This document shows positions 39,758 through 47,900 of a DNA stretch of 50,816 bases, piece by piece (position 1 is the stretch's first letter; each line of letters begins with the position of its first letter). Origin of the DNA: a virus; the IMG/VR virus record IMGVR_UViG_3300003823_000003, positions 1 to 50,816 of that record. One strand, 5' to 3'. A program made the position numbers and the translations under genes. The notes beneath the pieces are model-generated. The model was not told the origin of the DNA, searched no databases, and worked only from the letters and a program-made list of their open reading frames with translations.

Positions 39758-40468
39758 CTAGAGGTCCGCAGCAAGGTCTTCTGCTACTTTTTTATCTCTA
39801 ACCATGGCAGAGTGCTTGGTACGCCAAATTAAGCATTCCTCAGCAATCTTTCTTTTGTAGTTTAAGGCTGAATATTCACCCCTATAAAGATGTTCAATAA
39901 GCCTTACAGCTGTTGAGCCGTTTACTGATACTCTAAAAATAGACCTTGCTGTTCCAACTTTTGGTCTCTTATAGCCAAAACCTTCAATCCAGTCTGCACA
40001 CCTAGTCATGTCATGTAGGCTGCCAGACCAAGCTATAACTGGATATCTATAGCCTCTGTTTTTAACCCAAGCAACTGTTCCATCACCGTCGCAAAGACCT
40101 CGCCAAAAATGCTTAGATTCGTATATATCCTCTCGCAGTTCTTTTTTAAGATTTAAGGCTAGGAGAGGATAATATGGCTTTGACGAGGAAGCAATATACA
40201 TTTGACCCTTAGTCTCTCCAGTTAATTCATCCTTTTTAGCAAAGCTATTTTTTCCATGTTTTCTTGATGAAACTTTTCCTTCGCCTTTAACGTAATATAA
40301 AAAAGCTTGAACAGGTTCCTCGTGAACCTGTGCAAATACCACGCAACCTCCTTTTTTTCTGTATAGACCAGGTTTATATTCCTGGCCTACAATAGAGTTC
40401 ATACAACCGTCTGCTTGAAGATACCCTATCCAATACAGGTCTTGGTCAGTCAAAGGATCAGTAAACAT
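39758..40468 (-). CDS. Free-standing LAGLIDADG homing endonuclease
   Basis: The 236-residue protein has two dodecapeptide motifs, YWIGYLQADG (residues 12-21, Asp20) and FWRGLCDGDG (121-130, Asp129), about 109 residues apart, as in single-chain LAGLIDADG enzymes. Basic DNA-contacting segments lie between and after them (YKRKIAEECLIWRTK). It lies on the strand opposite all its neighbours, with AT-rich codon use, directly after the exonuclease stop. This is a typical intergenic mobile nuclease that spreads by cutting endonuclease-free relatives. No intron splice context is visible around it. Confidence 0.88.
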   Translation of the reverse strand: MFTDPLTDQDLYWIGYLQADGCMNSIVGQEYKPGLYRKKGGCVVFAQVHEEPVQAFLYYVKGEGKVSSRKHGKNSFAKKDELTGETKGQMYIASSSKPYYPLLALNLKKELREDIYESKHFWRGLCDGDGTVAWVKNRGYRYPVIAWSGSLHDMTRCADWIEGFGYKRPKVGTARSIFRVSVNGSTAVRLIEHLYRGEYSALNYKRKIAEECLIWRTKHSAMVRDKKVAEDLAADL

Positions 40469-40493
40469 TTTTGGTGTTAATTCCTAATAATCA

Positions 40494-40510
40494 AGTGTAT
40501 ATTATACACT
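40494..40510. promoter_or_regulatory. 17-bp palindrome between divergent genes
   Basis: AGTGTATATTATACACT is a perfect palindrome with one central base. It lies between the homing endonuclease start and the methyltransferase start. It overlaps TATA-like words usable as a -10 in both directions, so a regulator bound there could control both genes. Confidence 0.6.
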
Positions 40511-40544
40511 GTGATGCTAACCAAGTACACTATGGAGAAAAACC

Positions 40545-41492
40545 TTGGCAAACGCTAGAGGTAAGGAGATAGACACCACCGACCTTGACATCGACGCCGG
40601 TGAGGAAAGAATAATTCAGCACAGAGACCTCAGCGCTCATGTTTGGCGATGGACCCATGTTGCTAAACGTCTTGGGACAGGCGGCCGTTATAAGACCTCT
40701 AACGTGCTTGACATAGGCTGCGGTTGCGATCTTCCCTTGGCCCGTATGCTATACTCAAACCGCTTTATTCCAAATGACTATTGCGGCGTGGACTATAACC
40801 CGTCAAAAAAATTTAAGACCTCCATGTTTAATAACGGTCGCTTTCCGTTATACGCCTATGGCGCCGTAGACTTTGCCTCAGAAAAGGTTCTCATTCGCCC
40901 TCCTGAGATGGGGGAGATCACTGACAGCCTATGCCTATATGTTGATGGGGATAACTTTGAGGCCGAGCACACCCTACCCAACGTTTTAGTATCGTTTGAA
41001 AACCTAGAGCACGTCGAGGCGGGCCACATCAGGCGCCTGCTTATAAAGATGCTAGAGGTGATGCGAGCCACACTTAGGGTTAAAAATGAGGAGCCTGTGG
41101 CCTTTATCTCAACACCTTGCTATGACGCCAAGGTTGGGGCTGCTGCTAACCACTGCAGCGAGGTAACTCGAGACGCCCTAGGGGCCGTCATGGAGGACCT
41201 AGGTTTTTCTATCCTTGAAAACTATGGGACTTTTGCCTCTATCAAGGACTATAGGGATAACCTGCTCAAAGAACGCCCCGAGCTTACAAGGCTTTATCAT
41301 GAGCTCCACGCCTACTATGACGTTAACGCTCTAGCTAACTTTTTTGCACCAATTGTCCCACAGTGGTCTAGAAACAACATATGGGTTGTTGGGATAGCAA
41401 AGGAAGGCTATGAACGTAGGTTCCCCTCCCTCTCAAGCGTCCCTGGCCCCTGGACCTCTAGCGACCGCTGGCGTGAGCTGGCGGGAGAATAG
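40545..41492 (+). CDS. Class I SAM-dependent methyltransferase-like protein
   Basis: A TTG start (GGAG seven bases before it) gives 315 residues. Motif I, VLDIGCGCDLPLARM (about 54-68), the acidic strand YCGVDYN (79-85) and the VLVSFENLEHV strand (147-157) match the Rossmann methyltransferase fold of small-molecule or base methylases more than classical DNA methyltransferases (no DPPY or PCQ motif). The C-terminal 100 residues are helical and end in NNIWVVGIAKE. It heads a run of nucleotide-metabolism genes, so a nucleotide, base or tRNA substrate is plausible but unproven. Confidence 0.75.
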   Translation: MANARGKEIDTTDLDIDAGEERIIQHRDLSAHVWRWTHVAKRLGTGGRYKTSNVLDIGCGCDLPLARMLYSNRFIPNDYCGVDYNPSKKFKTSMFNNGRFPLYAYGAVDFASEKVLIRPPEMGEITDSLCLYVDGDNFEAEHTLPNVLVSFENLEHVEAGHIRRLLIKMLEVMRATLRVKNEEPVAFISTPCYDAKVGAAANHCSEVTRDALGAVMEDLGFSILENYGTFASIKDYRDNLLKERPELTRLYHELHAYYDVNALANFFAPIVPQWSRNNIWVVGIAKEGYERRFPSLSSVPGPWTSSDRWRELAGE

Positions 41493-41533
41493 CCCCACAA
41501 CCCTTAAATCCTACCCATCAAGGAGCACCCCAC

Positions 41534-42109
41534 GTGACAACGGACACCCCTCGAGACAAACTCTATAGAGACACCGCCCGCCGGATAGTCGAGATCATCT
41601 ACCCGGAGGCTTCACCCGAAAGAAAAGGCAACGCCATGCGGACGGTCGTCCACCAGATGCGTGAAAGCCTCGCCCTGATGACCCACGACATCAGGGAGTT
41701 TCATGAAAAGTTTGGCCTAGGCTACGACGGGCCGCCAAGGCTGCTTTCCCACGACCTTCGTGAGCTACGAGCCAAGCGGCTGATAGAGGAGGCCGAGGAG
41801 TACCTTAACGCCGACCTGTCAGAGGAGCAGGACGAGGACGGCGTAAACTTTCAAGCCACCCCCGAGGAGCAGATGGAGGCCGAGCTAGACGCCCTCGTCG
41901 ACGTCGTGTACGTGGCCCTTGGGACAGCCTACCTAAGCGGCTACCCCTTTGCCAAGGCATGGCAGCGGGTCCATGCGGCCAACATGGCCAAGGTTCGCGC
42001 TGAGCGGGCAGAGGACAGCAAGCATGGCTCAACCTACGACATCATAAAGCCTGAGGGTTGGGTCCCCCCGTCACACAAGGACCTTTTGTTCCCGTCAGCT
42101 GAGGGGTAG
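41534..42109 (+). CDS. MazG-like NTP pyrophosphohydrolase
   Basis: A GTG start behind AAGGAG gives 191 residues. The sequence FHEKFGLGYDGP, AKRLIEEAEEYLNADLSEEQ, EAELDALVDVVYVALGTAYL, PFAKAWQRVHAANMAKVRAE has the all-alpha layout and the EE(A/E)EE...D..VD (metal-binding) pattern of the MazG/PRA-PH superfamily. These enzymes hydrolyse (d)NTPs to (d)NMPs. The product could supply dNMPs to the kinase and synthase genes immediately downstream. Phage MazG proteins can also alter host nucleotide alarmone signalling. Confidence 0.85.
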   Translation: MTTDTPRDKLYRDTARRIVEIIYPEASPERKGNAMRTVVHQMRESLALMTHDIREFHEKFGLGYDGPPRLLSHDLRELRAKRLIEEAEEYLNADLSEEQDEDGVNFQATPEEQMEAELDALVDVVYVALGTAYLSGYPFAKAWQRVHAANMAKVRAERAEDSKHGSTYDIIKPEGWVPPSHKDLLFPSAEG

Positions 42110-42115
42110 CCTCCC

Positions 42116-43147
42116 ATGCCCCTTCAAAGTTTTCCAATAATAGCCCTTGTTGGGCCCGATGCAACAGGCAAGTCGACACTAGCTGCCAAGCTAGGGGAGC
42201 TCTACAACTACCAGTATCAGCACGCGACCTACCGGTTTAAGGACAAGATGGACCTCTACCACCTTGCCTACCTTGACCTTGCCTTAAGGAAGTCGGTCAA
42301 CGGCCCCGTCGTCATGGACCGTTGGTGGCCGTGCGAGCACGCCTACGCTGAGGTCTTTCGCCAAGGCCCCAGCTCCCCCAGCTACCAATGGCCCTACTAC
42401 GGGCAGATGCTTGACCGTGTCGCCCTTAAGCACGGCGTCCTTTATGTCTTTTGTTTGCCTAGGGACAAGGGCCGATACTTGGCCCACTTTGATAGGACAA
42501 GGCGGCAACGACCTGAGATGTTTGACAGCGTCTCAGCCGTCTATGACCAGTATGAGAGGCTCCTTAGCGGCCTTAAGGGCCACCCTAACCTTATACGCTA
42601 CGACATCTTTGACGACGCCAAGCCTTTTTACTCCGAGCTTAACAGCCTGGCGTGGCGCTCGTTTGTCTCGGCCACCTCCGGCGCCGACTTTGCCGCAGGT
42701 ATTGACGACCGGCGCTTTGCCGGTAACCTTAACGCCAGGCTTCTTTTGATTGGGGATAGGTCTAACAAACGCACGAGAAGGACCTCCTACCCCTTTATCG
42801 CCGGCCACTCTTGCTCGCCCTGGATCACTAGGGCCCTAAGCAACCTTGGCGTCAAGGAGGCCGACGTGGCCTGGGTTAACCTTCATGACGAGAGGGGCCG
42901 CGTCCAGTGGACCAAGGTCGAGCTTGACGCCTTCTATCACATGACGTTTGTGGCGATGGGCGCCTCTGCCCAGGCCTCCTTGACCAAGATGGGCTATCGC
43001 TTTGAGCGGGTCCCTCACCCGCAATACTACACAAGGTTTCACCACCATGTGACCAGGCCTGAGCGGCTAGTCAAGCTGTTTGAGGACCACGGGCTTTTTT
43101 CTACGCCAGCCAAGGTTATCTATGACCCTCTTAGGGAGTATGCGTGA
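42116..43147 (+). CDS. dNMP kinase-like P-loop domain fused to a glycosylase-fold-like domain
   Basis: Residues 1 to about 190 form a thymidylate-kinase-like domain: Walker A GPDATGKST (13-21), a VVMDRWWPCEHAYAE element with the DR motif (68-69), and FDRTRRQRPEMFD as a lid. From about 206 to 312 a second domain (ARLLLIGDRSNKRT, PFIAGHSCSPWITRALSNLG, WVNLHDERG, FVAMGASAQASLTKMGY, VPHPQYYTRFHHH) follows the strand-helix order and HP motif of the uracil-DNA glycosylase superfamily but lacks the GE(A/D)PG water-activating motif. The fusion suggests phosphorylation of a nucleotide or of a base held in the second domain. It is coupled to the synthase homologue. Confidence 0.78.
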   Translation: MPLQSFPIIALVGPDATGKSTLAAKLGELYNYQYQHATYRFKDKMDLYHLAYLDLALRKSVNGPVVMDRWWPCEHAYAEVFRQGPSSPSYQWPYYGQMLDRVALKHGVLYVFCLPRDKGRYLAHFDRTRRQRPEMFDSVSAVYDQYERLLSGLKGHPNLIRYDIFDDAKPFYSELNSLAWRSFVSATSGADFAAGIDDRRFAGNLNARLLLIGDRSNKRTRRTSYPFIAGHSCSPWITRALSNLGVKEADVAWVNLHDERGRVQWTKVELDAFYHMTFVAMGASAQASLTKMGYRFERVPHPQYYTRFHHHVTRPERLVKLFEDHGLFSTPAKVIYDPLREYA

Positions 43148-44019
43148 TGGTTGCCGCTAGGATGGAAAAAGACAAGACGCCTAGCACCAAGATAGAAAAA
43201 GGCAAGACGCCCAACGTCAACCAGGTTTGGCTTTCCCTACTTGAGGAGATCATGATAAGGGGCCAGGAGTGCGCCCCAAGGGGGAAGGCGATCAAGGAGC
43301 TTTTGGGCTATCAGACAAAAATTAGCATGAGAAGCCCCGTAGTCACGGTTGCCGCAAGACGCCTTGGCTATAGGTTTGCCGCAGCCGAGGCCGCCTGGAT
43401 CTTGTCAGGGGACAACCGTGTCTCCACCATCGCCCCTTACGCCTCCCACATCTCACAGTTTTCTGACGACGGCCTGAGGTTTTTTGGCGCCTATGGGGTC
43501 AAGGTCGTTGACCAGCTGCCCTACGTGTGTGAGGCCCTTGCCAAGGACCCCGACACCCGTCAGGCTGTCATAAACATCTGGCGAGAGAGCCCTAGGCCCT
43601 CTAAGGACATCCCCTGCACCTTGTCCCTTCAGTGGCTCATCAGGGATGGTAGCCTACACTGCCTTGACACCATGCGCTCTTCTGACGCCTGGCTTGGTTG
43701 GCCCTATGACGTCATTAACATGAGCCTAATCAGCGCCTACATAAGGCTTGTCCTTAAAACTAGGTATGGCGTTGAGGTTGGCCTTGGGGACCTAACGCTG
43801 ACCGCGGGCTCCCAGCATCTGTACGCTGACAATTGGCCCGCTGTTCAAAAGATCCTAGCTGGCGATGACCTAGCCTTGCCTACCCCAGACCTTCAGGTGG
43901 CTCTCGAGAATATTCCGCTTATTGCTCTTAATACTGAGAACCTTGTTAGCTGTCTTTGGCATATGGCTAACCACGGAGGCCTTTTAGACGGGATGTCTTT
44001 GGCGGAGAAAGGCCTTTGA
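43147..44019 (+). CDS. Thymidylate-synthase homologue, dCMP-type (candidate dCMP hydroxymethylase or methylase)
   Basis: The ATG overlaps the upstream TGA (TGATG); a GTG one codon earlier is possible. The protein has the ThyA fold: the nucleophile in RPSKDIPCTLSLQW (Cys at about 157), then LDTMRSSDAWLGWPYDVINM and GSQHLYADNWPAVQ. In classical thymidylate synthase the uracil-reading residue in LGLPFN is Asn; here the equivalent of that Asn is Asp (about 188). The same change in T4 dCMP hydroxymethylase and in engineered synthases directs the enzyme to cytosine. I therefore infer action on dCMP, giving 5-hydroxymethyl- or 5-methyl-dCMP. Confidence 0.82.
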   Translation: MVAARMEKDKTPSTKIEKGKTPNVNQVWLSLLEEIMIRGQECAPRGKAIKELLGYQTKISMRSPVVTVAARRLGYRFAAAEAAWILSGDNRVSTIAPYASHISQFSDDGLRFFGAYGVKVVDQLPYVCEALAKDPDTRQAVINIWRESPRPSKDIPCTLSLQWLIRDGSLHCLDTMRSSDAWLGWPYDVINMSLISAYIRLVLKTRYGVEVGLGDLTLTAGSQHLYADNWPAVQKILAGDDLALPTPDLQVALENIPLIALNTENLVSCLWHMANHGGLLDGMSLAEKGL

Positions 44020-44486
44020 ACCGCCCTGACGCCCACACCTACTTTATGTCGATGGCTATCCTTGTCTCAACAAGGGGCACGTGCCCTAGGCGAAGGGTTG
44101 GCTGTGTCCTTGTGGACAGCAACAATTTTGTCCTAGCTACTGGCTATAACGGGACCGCCTCAGGGCTTCCCCACTGCCTAGACCAGCCCTGCCCAGGGGC
44201 AGGGCTGGCATCGGGGCAGGGGCTAGAGCTTTGCGAGGCCGTTCATGCTGAAAGTAACGCCCTAACCCAGTGCCGTGACACTCGTGCTATCCAGTCGGTC
44301 TACGCCACCACCGCCCCCTGCGTCTCATGCACCAAGATGCTCATAAACACCAGCGCTAAAGCCATCTACTATCTCAGCGACTACCCTCAGAAGGAGGCCG
44401 AGGGCCTTTGGCGGCGGTCAAGGCCTGGGCGTGAGTGGGTTAGATGGACCGGGACCCTCTTAAGGATGGGGTTTCATGAAAGGTAG
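44016..44486 (+). CDS. dCMP deaminase
   Basis: A TTG start overlaps the preceding stop (TTGA). The 156-residue protein has the zinc-dependent deaminase signature HAESN (residues 77-81) and PCVSC (101-105), with GTCPRRRVGCVLVDSNNFVL and ATGYNGTASGLPHC typical of dCMP deaminases, which use GYNG-P to read the nucleotide. It converts dCMP to dUMP. In the same operon as a dCMP-type synthase homologue, it would balance the cytosine and thymine pools, as in T4-like phages. Confidence 0.9.
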   Translation: MNRPDAHTYFMSMAILVSTRGTCPRRRVGCVLVDSNNFVLATGYNGTASGLPHCLDQPCPGAGLASGQGLELCEAVHAESNALTQCRDTRAIQSVYATTAPCVSCTKMLINTSAKAIYYLSDYPQKEAEGLWRRSRPGREWVRWTGTLLRMGFHER

Positions 44487-46440
44487 AAAATTTGTCCCTA
44501 ACCCAACGCAGCTCCCCCTTTTCACCCCTGAGTCAGCGTGGCGGTGCCCTGACCCGATAGACTGGCCGGATTTTAGGGGGAGCTGTAAGGTAATAGGGTT
44601 AGATATAGAGTCTTATGACCCAAATCTATTAGAAAGAGGTCCAGGCTTTATCAGGGGTGACGCTCGTGTGGTTGGTATCTCTCTTGCCTCTGGTGATGGC
44701 CAAAAGATCTACCTTCCTATAGGCCACAGTCAGGACAATGTAGCTGATGTTAGGCAAGCTATTAACTATGTAAGGTATCAGCTAGGCGACCCAAGCATAC
44801 TCTACTGTGGGGCCAATCTTTTATATGACCTTGAAGGGCTCCATACCCTAGGCATAGAGGTTAAGGGAAAGCTAGGAGATATACAGGTTGCTGAGCCTCT
44901 ACTAGATGAAGAAAAAGAAGGCGGGTATAGCCTTAACGCGTTAGCTAAAGAATACCTTAATGAAACTAAAGATGAGCTTATATTAAACGAGGCTGCTGCG
45001 GCATACGGTGTTTCTCCAAAAGGCGGGATGAATATTATACCAGCCCGATTTGTTGCTGAATATGCCGAGACCGATGCCTACCTACCAGTAAAGATATTTG
45101 AAAAGCAGGCAGAGTCTTTAAAAAAAGAAGATTGTTGGGGCGTTTTTCTTATGGAGCAAAGGCTTCAAAAAACGCTATTAAAGATGCGCTTAAGAGGCTG
45201 TAGGCTTGATGTTTTAAAGACTGAGCAGCTAAACGAGCAATTTTTAAAGGATGAGGTTCTATACTTTTCTAATGTTCAAGAGCATAGGGGGTTAGGCCCA
45301 AGGATTAACCCTGCATCAGCCGTAGACGTAGCAAGGGTGCTTCGTGAGCAAGGCGTGTTTGATATCCCGGTCACAGCAAAAGGTGCTGACTCCATATCAA
45401 ATGAGTGGTTAGAGGGTCTTGACCTACCATTTGCAAAGGCAGTATACGCTTGGCGAAGGGTAGCCAAGTACAGAGGAGATTTTATTGAAAAATTCCTAAA
45501 AGAACAGGTTAAGGGCCGCCTTCACTCAAACTGGCACTCACTACGTAATTTTAACGAGGAAAAAGGCTCAGCCTTTGGAACAAGGTCCGGTAGACTCTCT
45601 GCAACTAATGTAAACTTGACCCAAATACCGGCAAGGGATGAGGAATATGGGTCAGTTATACGTAGTCTTTTTATAGCAGATGAAGGTAAAGTTTTTTTAA
45701 AGGGGGATGAGTCACAACAGGAATTTAGATGGACTCTTGACTATGCCGTAAGACTCCGTTTAACAGGTGCTGCTGAGGCTAACCAGCGCTATCTAGATGA
45801 CCCTAGGACCGACTTTCACTCTATGACCCAAGCCCTAATACTTGAAAAAACCGGTCGTGATATAGGGCGCTTCATGGCTAAGACTGTAAATCTTTCAAGG
45901 CTTTATGGCGCCGGGGTAAACAAAGTTTCACTGATGTTAGGAGTTACTCCTGATGAGGCCAAAACAATAATAGAGGCTTGGAACGCAGGCCTGCCTTTTG
46001 TTAGAGAGCTTGAGGCAAGGATAACAAAGGCAGCTAATGAAAGGGGTTGGGTAAAAACAATATCAGGGTATAAAAGAAGGTTTCCTTTATGGGAGCCAGC
46101 TGATAGACAAGCCTTTGGTTATGTCAAACCAATAAAAGACCTTAATAAAGCGATTAAGCTTTGGGGTAAGGTAAAGCGAGCTTACACGCACAAGGCCATG
46201 AATAGCGTAATTCAAGGAAGTAGCTCTTCGCAGATAAAGCAAGTGCTAATTCAACTTGATGATGAAAACCTAACCTGTAATGCCTGCATCCATGATGAGG
46301 TCATAGGTTCTTATGAAACTAACGAGGAGTTTAAAAGAGTCAAATGGATCATGGAAAATGCTGTAGAGACAAAGGTACCTTTTCTTGCAGACGTTGGTGT
46401 GGGTCCTAATTGGGCAGAAACTAAAAAAATTACTGACTAA
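44476..46440 (+). CDS. polA: Family A DNA polymerase (Pol I type) with 3'-5' exonuclease domain
   Basis: The 654-residue protein has an exonuclease domain (DIE at 43-45) and a full polymerase domain. Motif A is DESQQEFR (Asp411, Glu416), motif B is RFMAKTVNLSRLYG (Arg465, Lys469, Tyr477), and motif C is HDE (606-608). The residue equivalent to E. coli Phe762 is Leu473. The coding sequence is AT-rich from about codon 35 to the end, unlike both neighbours, whereas the first 30 codons are GC-rich, suggesting a recombination junction near 44585. No 5'-3' exonuclease domain is present. It replicates the phage genome with the primase-helicase. Confidence 0.95.
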   Translation: MKGRKFVPNPTQLPLFTPESAWRCPDPIDWPDFRGSCKVIGLDIESYDPNLLERGPGFIRGDARVVGISLASGDGQKIYLPIGHSQDNVADVRQAINYVRYQLGDPSILYCGANLLYDLEGLHTLGIEVKGKLGDIQVAEPLLDEEKEGGYSLNALAKEYLNETKDELILNEAAAAYGVSPKGGMNIIPARFVAEYAETDAYLPVKIFEKQAESLKKEDCWGVFLMEQRLQKTLLKMRLRGCRLDVLKTEQLNEQFLKDEVLYFSNVQEHRGLGPRINPASAVDVARVLREQGVFDIPVTAKGADSISNEWLEGLDLPFAKAVYAWRRVAKYRGDFIEKFLKEQVKGRLHSNWHSLRNFNEEKGSAFGTRSGRLSATNVNLTQIPARDEEYGSVIRSLFIADEGKVFLKGDESQQEFRWTLDYAVRLRLTGAAEANQRYLDDPRTDFHSMTQALILEKTGRDIGRFMAKTVNLSRLYGAGVNKVSLMLGVTPDEAKTIIEAWNAGLPFVRELEARITKAANERGWVKTISGYKRRFPLWEPADRQAFGYVKPIKDLNKAIKLWGKVKRAYTHKAMNSVIQGSSSSQIKQVLIQLDDENLTCNACIHDEVIGSYETNEEFKRVKWIMENAVETKVPFLADVGVGPNWAETKKITD

Positions 46441-46525
46441 GCCTTTGAAGGTCCCAATTATTTAAATTTTTCTTACATTCTTCAGGAAGCCTACTTTTTC
46501 CTAAACAACGCCATGGAGATCTCCC

Positions 46526-46753
46526 GTGATTGACAAGACTACCATCATCAGCACGCCAGCCTATTGCCACCGCACCTCTCAGACCGTTCAGCTGATCTCC
46601 CTCAATGGCGACGAAAAGACTGCCACGTGGTGCAGCAAGGGCCGGTCGGTCTTTGAGGGTGACGTGCCGGGTTGGGGCCTCCTTTGGGCCTCTTGGTGGT
46701 ACTCAAGGGACAAGGGCCTGATCGACCCCCACGACCCACAATGGCACAAATGA
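46526..46753 (+). CDS. 75-residue protein of unknown function
   Basis: A GTG start behind GGAG opens MIDKTTIISTPAYCHRTSQT, with several Trp residues near the end (WGLLWASWWYSRDKG). The gene ends in an ATGA junction with the nuclease gene, so the two are probably translated together. No family is recognised. Its GC-rich codon use contrasts with the polymerase gene just upstream. Confidence 0.65.
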   Translation: MIDKTTIISTPAYCHRTSQTVQLISLNGDEKTATWCSKGRSVFEGDVPGWGLLWASWWYSRDKGLIDPHDPQWHK

Positions 46754-47190
46754 ACGAGGAGCAGTTTTATCGCAACCACGTGAGGCCAGTGCTAGAGCGC
46801 TTTGGTGAGCATACCCGCATTGAAAACAGCATCTCAGCCGGCGTCTTTGACCTCTCCTACGCTCTTCCAGTTAATGAGGTCTATGGTGTCCACGGCTGGC
46901 TGGAGCTAAAGGTAGCCCGGGGTGGCAAGATCACCTTCCAGCGCTTTCAACTTCCTTGGGCGCGCTCGCGCGCCCGTATCACCAAGGGCCTTGGGCTCTG
47001 GGTCCTTGTCACTGACGGTGAGCTTATCTACCTTTATAACATCTTAGACGTCCTTGACGCCCCCAAGACCATAGCCAAGGCCTCTGACGGGAAGCCGCTA
47101 ACCGTCGTTGCCTTAGGCTCCATGAAACCCACGATCTACTCCCAACAGCCTTGGCCCTGGGAAAGGATAGTGAGGGTGCTGGCCTCTTAA
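46750..47190 (+). CDS. PD-(D/E)XK nuclease (VRR-NUC / phage resolvase-like)
   Basis: The start is placed at the ATG in the ATGA overlap; an ATG three codons earlier is the alternative. The 146-residue protein has FDLSYALP (metal-binding Asp) and HGWLELKVARG (the ELK of the PD-(D/E)XK core), followed by ITFQRFQLPWARSRARITKG, the supporting helix with Gln and Arg. Such small nucleases act as resolvases or repair nucleases. Placement between the polymerase and the recombination- and helicase-like genes fits processing of replication or recombination intermediates. Confidence 0.85.
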   Translation: MNEEQFYRNHVRPVLERFGEHTRIENSISAGVFDLSYALPVNEVYGVHGWLELKVARGGKITFQRFQLPWARSRARITKGLGLWVLVTDGELIYLYNILDVLDAPKTIAKASDGKPLTVVALGSMKPTIYSQQPWPWERIVRVLAS

Positions 47191-47252
47191 CATAACCTAT
47201 ACACAGGCCTTCCTAAAGGTGATAGGGTGGCCTACCATCAAAGGAGCATTGA

Positions 47253-47846
47253 ATGAATACAAACGCTATAGACCCCGAGCTATTAAGGGAGGCCCTTGAC
47301 GACGCGTCAGAGGCCCCCTCAGACGACAAGCTTAGCCTGGTCGCAAAGCTCGTTAAGCACCAGACCTACCTTGAGGACCGCAAGGAAGACCTCGAGGAGA
47401 TGCTAAAGGAGTGCAACCAGGAGCTAGAGGCTGTCCGCACGAGGCAGCTTCCGGACGCCCTCCTAGAGGCCGGCTGTCAGGCGTTTGAGACAAAGGACGG
47501 CCTTAAAGTCAGGCTTGAAAAGGTCTGCTACGTCTCAATCAAAAAGAGTGATGAGCCGGCGGCCTTTGATTGGTTTGCCAGCAACGGCCATGGCGGTGTC
47601 ATTGAAACGTCTGTCCTCATCCCCCTTGGAAAGGGTGGCCACGACACCGGAAAGGAGCTTGTTGAGCGCCTAGCTAAGCTAAACGACGTCCCTGAGGTTA
47701 AGCTCTCAGAGACCATCCACTGGGCCACGCTAAGGGCCCTTGGCAAGGCGTTAATAGCCGAGAACGAGGAGGCCGGGACCCCCTTGCCCCCTGAGATCAT
47801 CAAGCTTACCCCGACTAACGTCTCTAAGATCAAGAGACCTACCTGA
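47253..47846 (+). CDS. Phage replication-module protein with N-terminal coiled coil
   Basis: This 197-residue protein has an acidic N-terminus, a coiled coil (LVKHQTYLEDRKEDLEEMLK, ECNQELEAVRTRQLPDAL), then GCQAFETKDGLKVRLEKVCY, FDWFASNGHGGVIETSVLIP, and a final ETIHWATLRALGKALIAENE. This pattern recurs beside the ssDNA-binding or nuclease genes of many T7-like and other phages, but its function is not established to my knowledge. An accessory role in replication or recombination is likely. The gene end is duplicated just after the stop. Confidence 0.7.
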   Translation: MNTNAIDPELLREALDDASEAPSDDKLSLVAKLVKHQTYLEDRKEDLEEMLKECNQELEAVRTRQLPDALLEAGCQAFETKDGLKVRLEKVCYVSIKKSDEPAAFDWFASNGHGGVIETSVLIPLGKGGHDTGKELVERLAKLNDVPEVKLSETIHWATLRALGKALIAENEEAGTPLPPEIIKLTPTNVSKIKRPT

Positions 47847-47869
47847 ATTTAAGATCAAGAGACCTGCCT
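47825..47869 (+). repeat. 20-bp direct duplication of a gene end
   Basis: TAAGATCAAGAGACCTACCT (47825-47844), covering the last codons of the coiled-coil gene, is repeated with one mismatch at 47850-47869, five bases further on. It looks like a small local duplication. Confidence 0.8.
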
Positions 47870-47900
47870 AACCAACCCCACCTAAAAGGAACCATAAAAC

